The notes under the pieces are model-generated. The model was not told where the DNA came from and made no database searches. It worked only from the letters and a program-made list of their open reading frames with translations. Below, piece after piece: positions 7,984 through 10,283 of a DNA stretch of 10,283 bases. Position 1 is the stretch's first letter. Each line of letters opens with the position of its first letter. Origin of the DNA: Cyclostephanos tholiformis (taxonomy: Eukaryota; Bacillariophyta; Thalassiosirophyceae; Thalassiosirales; Thalassiosiraceae); assembly GCA_036939975.1 (NCBI GenBank), contig JALLPB010001327.1, positions 1 to 10,283 on the forward strand. The letters are read 5' to 3'. The position numbers were made by a program, and so were the translations under genes.

Positions 7984-9341
7984 CTATCGCCTCGTAAACA
8001 GGTCAAATGTTTCCCTAACGGCGGGATCCGAATGTTTTCGCAGCCCATCGTAATCCAGTAGGTCCCAAACGAAGGCGAGCGGCCGTGATCCCTGCACGTG
8101 CGACCGATATCCCATCCTACCGAAGCAAACGTATGGCGTGAACGCCTTCACCTCGGGTCGGTATCGTCGACACCACATAACGATATTCGACGAGGATCCT
8201 CCCCTCCCCCGTCGTAGAAGTTCCCGTATGACCGGCGATCCGTCGTGCATGCGCGATCCGCCGTACCAAGTCACCATTTTTCCATCGTCTAGGAACTCGT
8301 TCGGCGAGTCGGTCGTGCCGAGGTTGACCCATAGGAAGACGGAATTCTGTGCGCGCGCGGGTCGATATTTTTCGTCGGGCGTCGTCGTTTCACAGGGTGA
8401 GAAGGAAAGGGTTAGGGACGAAACGGATGCCAATAGAAAAGGGGGGCGCAAAAGGTACGTCCACCGAACGACGGAAAACTAGCGAACGACGATCATATAA
8501 TATCATTATGGAAGGAAAAGAATGGAAAGAAATAAAAACAGACCTTCCATTCCTGGACGCCGCTGTATTTGTTGAAGGAGACCCTCGTCCCACTCCCGAG
8601 TAGTCGTAGTGCATCGTCCTCGGACGACGCGACCGCGATCGACGATCGCACAACGCATTCCTTCCCGGTCCGCTCGACCATCCTCCCCAGCATGCCCCCG
8701 CCGCGACCTTCGTCATCGACGGCGTCGTCCCTCCTCCCCCCGAGGACGAGGACCTCGACGTCGAGATTGACGGATCGGACCGAATTAGCCGGAGCGGACG
8801 AAATGTGGGGGTGGGGGGATGTATCATCCACGCTTATGTCGCCACAGCTGCCCGGGGGGGGGGGTACGACGGATGGGAGGTACGACGATCGGGGTGGACG
8901 ACGCTCCGTCGATCCGATCATGGTGGACCCCCCCACATCCTCGCGCGGCGTCACGACGAAGACCGACGAATCCCCGCGTCCCATCGCGCGCGACGACGAC
9001 GATATGCGGTCGGAACGCCTCGGGGGAGGTTGCGGTCCGTTTGGCGGCGATATTGGGGCAGGGAAATGCGCGGATCGCCGAGGATTACGACGCGAGGGGG
9101 TCAACGACGACGACGACGGAGGAGGAGGAGGAGGAGGATGCCTCTTCCTCGAAGTCGACGACGACGACGACGACGACGACGCGACGAGCAGGCCCAGCTC
9201 GCGCAATCGTCGTTCGTTGCGCGCGATCTTCGCCGCGCGCATCGCGAGGTAGGGGTTATCGTTGTCCCCCAACATCACGCCGTCGTCGTGAACTTCGTCG
9301 GGTGATGCGGCCGCTGCGTCGGCGGATGATGATGGGGTCAT
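7984..9341 (-). CDS. Diatom-type protein with N-terminal NPYxxxRxxKIARN motif and C-terminal DUF3427-like (modified-DNA reader-like) domain
   Basis: Two exons on the minus strand, 9341-8544 and 8346-7984, join in phase 0 across a 197-bp GT-AG intron (AAG|GTCTGT, GCACAG|AAT) to give 386 residues. Residues 29-51 read NPYLAMRAAKIARNERRLRE and end in LGL, a pattern like the RNxxxLxxLGL helix at the N-terminus of WDR76-type chromatin proteins. RRSDRI follows at 109-114. Residues 55-180 are disordered, rich in Ser, Pro and Arg. The folded part, about 250-370, has KYSGVQEW, VFLWVNLG, MVTWYGGSRMHDGSPVI, NIVMWCRRY, TPYVCFGRMGYRSH and PLAFVWDLLDYDGL. The series of a Trp-containing strand, FxGxxxYxSHxxGxxPLxFVW and a final DYD resembles DUF3427, a C-terminal domain of bacterial restriction-type helicases thought to be PUA-like. 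I infer nuclear DNA or chromatin binding. No catalytic motif is visible. Function is unproven; the gene model is firmer than the role. Confidence 0.8.
9104..9181. repeat. Triplet-repeat cluster in the reader-like gene
   Basis: Three tracts lie close together on the plus strand: (ACG)n at 9104-9118, (GGA)7 at 9118-9138 and (CGA)n at 9156-9181. On the coding minus strand they give the Ser run at residues 55-62 and the Pro run near 69-75. They are confined to the disordered linker after the N-terminal motif. Confidence 0.85.
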
Positions 9342-9420
9342 GACGATGGCCCGGGGGGAGCGATCAAATAATAAATGCGATCTATGCGGATATTTTTTTA
9401 GAGTAGTGTGCTTAATTAGA
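9342..9420 (-). promoter_or_regulatory. Short upstream region of the reader-like gene
   Basis: This is the only unique sequence between the reader-like start codon and the transposon-like repeat beginning at 9421. It is AT-rich in the middle, with AAATAATAAAT at 9366-9376 on the plus strand, and may hold the gene's leader or core promoter. Confidence 0.4.
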
Positions 9421-9602
9421 GACAGCCTTTTTTTGCGGTGTGACAGAGTGGAAAATGGGGGGTCGACGTCATGATGTGTGACAGCCGGACATCCCCCATT
9501 CTCCCCCCATTTTCCTTTGCCCGAAAATATTCGAGTGGGCTTAGACAGCCTATTATTTTTGCGGTGTGACAGAGGGGAAAATGGGGGGTCATTGTGACAG
9601 CC
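9421..9602. repeat. Duplicated terminal-type repeat with GACAGCC heads
   Basis: A block at 9421-9464 (GACAGCC, T-rich spacer, GCGGTGTGACAG, then GGAAAATGGGGGGTC) recurs at 9544-9590 with few differences, offset 123 bp. GACAGCC occurs four times in direct orientation (9421, 9480, 9544, 9596) and TGTGACAG four times. Each block is preceded by TTA (TTAGAGACAGCC, TTAGACAGCC). The GGAAAATGGGGGG word has an inverted partner, TCCCCCCATTTTCC, at 9502-9515. This repeated, structured sequence upstream of a transposase-like gene looks like the terminal or subterminal region of a DNA transposon. Confidence 0.75.
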
Positions 9603-9925
9603 CAGCTCTTCCCTCCCCCCAAAATTTTTTGGGGGCTTAGACTTTCCCCTTCCCCCCATCTTGCTCCTTCCTCCCACCTCAATCTTCTCCCACCTCCTCT
9701 TCTCTCTCTTTTTGGGATTCTAACATTCCTCTAGCTCTGCTTGTTGTCCTCTATCTTCGCCATGCCTCGTGCACCAAAGCGCCGCCAAGAGACTCAGCTT
9801 TGTCGACGTGTTGCCAAGCGATGACCTCTGCAAACGGGCGTCGGATGCAGCTCAGTTTGGCGGAGGTTGATCTACTTACAACCATCTAAGTTATTCTTTG
9901 TAACTTATCCATATTCATCACAGCA

Positions 9926-10283
9926 ATGACTCAACTTCTCGCGCTTGGTGTATTGGCCTATGATGACGTGACGAACGAGAGGGAAGGAGATTATGATGGC
10001 ATCGACGAGGCCATCGACTCCCTGCTCATCGTACTTGCTGCTTTTCTTGATCTCCTCCGCGCCATCAGAGTGGTTGACAGCTTCCTCTTCGACATTCCAC
10101 CGGAGGAGGAGGAGGCGCCGCTACAGTTTACGCACACCAAGGGCCTTCGGATTGACGATCTTTCCGACATGGCCGCGCTGAAGATGACACGCTTCAATTG
10201 GTGCCAGTTGAAGCGCCTCTACGCCGCATTCGACATCGAGAGCCAGCTCGAGCCGATGGAAGAGAAGCTCGCTTTTTTTACCG
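9926..10283 (+). CDS. Probable transposase, N-terminal part (DDE superfamily, PIF/Harbinger-like), truncated by the window
   Basis: The frame is open from ATG 9926 through the window end, 119 codons without a stop. The first 70 residues are acidic with a hydrophobic helix. Then LRIDDLSDMAALKMTRFN WCQLKRLYAAF (split here for length) resembles the helix-turn-helix-like region just before the catalytic core of Harbinger-type transposases, where a Met/Arg-Phe-x-x-x-x-L-x-x-L-Y pattern is usual. The DDE triad would lie beyond the window. A short upstream frame, ATG 9762, encodes the basic peptide MPRAPKRRQETQLCRR. Splicing from 9807 (weak donor GTGTTG) to the CACAG acceptor at 9923 would join it in frame, adding a nuclear-localisation-like N-terminus. 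That first exon is a hypothesis. The family call rests on pattern and context and is moderate. Confidence 0.6.
   Translation, partial: MTQLLALGVLAYDDVTNEREGDYDGIDEAIDSLLIVLAAFLDLLRAIRVVDSFLFDIPPEEEEAPLQFTHTKGLRIDDLSDMAALKMTRFNWCQLKRLYAAFDIESQLEPMEEKLAFFT

Larger units (their letters stand above)
9421..10283 (+). mobile_element. Left part of a probable DNA transposon (PIF/Harbinger-like), cut by the window end
   Basis: The terminal-type repeat at 9421-9602, a near-palindrome of C-run, A4T6 and G-run at 9615-9635, a pyrimidine-rich tract at 9641-9717, and the start of a transposase-like reading frame form one oriented unit. TTA precedes both repeat blocks, which fits the 3-bp TTA/TAA target duplications of PIF/Harbinger elements, but the right end is outside the window and cannot confirm it. 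The element begins 80 bp upstream of the reader-like gene's ATG. Whether 9421 or 9544 is the true left end is open; the two copies may reflect nested insertion or tandem duplication of the end. Confidence 0.55.

Noticed and set aside
8569..9343. Several plus-strand frames over the reader-like gene, rich in Asp, Arg and Thr
   Set aside because: They are antisense readings of triplet repeats. The minus strand has the conserved N-terminal motif and a spliced domain.
9342..9677. N-terminal extension of the reader-like protein back to 9677
   Set aside because: The extension translates the transposon-type repeats, giving duplicated PHFPLCHTAK-like peptides, and precedes the family-like start at 9341.

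Overview
The window is nuclear DNA from a eukaryotic microalga, most probably a centric diatom. The genes have short GT-AG introns (105-384 bp) and lie close together on both strands. The coding parts are GC-rich and full of triplet repeats, and the gaps are AT-rich. Two protein types fit diatoms well: an exchanger of the CCX/NCLX type with a long low-complexity loop, and a protein with an N-terminal NPYxxxRxxKIARN motif. The diatom assignment is inference from protein style, not from a marker gene.

Layout. 1-914: AT-rich gap, then a GC-rich leader with a CAT repeat and a strong G-run. 915-3919 (+): a five-exon cation/Ca2+ exchanger, about 821 residues, reconstructed here from splice sites. 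3920-4763: no gene found, only small hairpins. 4764-5717 (-): an intronless PAP2-family lipid phosphatase resembling chloroplast LPP-epsilon and dolichyldiphosphatase. 5718-5969: a 252-bp head-to-head promoter region containing a perfect 20-bp palindrome. 5970-7781 (+): UDP-glucose 6-dehydrogenase in two exons, 475 residues, with all catalytic residues. 7784-9341 region: on the minus strand, a two-exon gene (9341 down to 7984, 386 residues) with a C-terminal domain that resembles DUF3427/PUA-like modified-DNA readers. 9421-10283: the left part of what looks like a DNA transposon, with duplicated GACAGCC-headed terminal sequence, a pyrimidine-rich leader and the 5' part of a probable transposase that runs off the window.

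The genes do not form a pathway. The exchanger moves Ca2+ across a membrane, the phosphatase acts on lipid phosphates, and the dehydrogenase supplies UDP-glucuronate for polysaccharides. The minus-strand reader-like protein and the transposon that sits about 80 bp upstream of its start codon are the least ordinary part of the window. All exon structures are my own reading of splice sites and frames; no transcript data were available.
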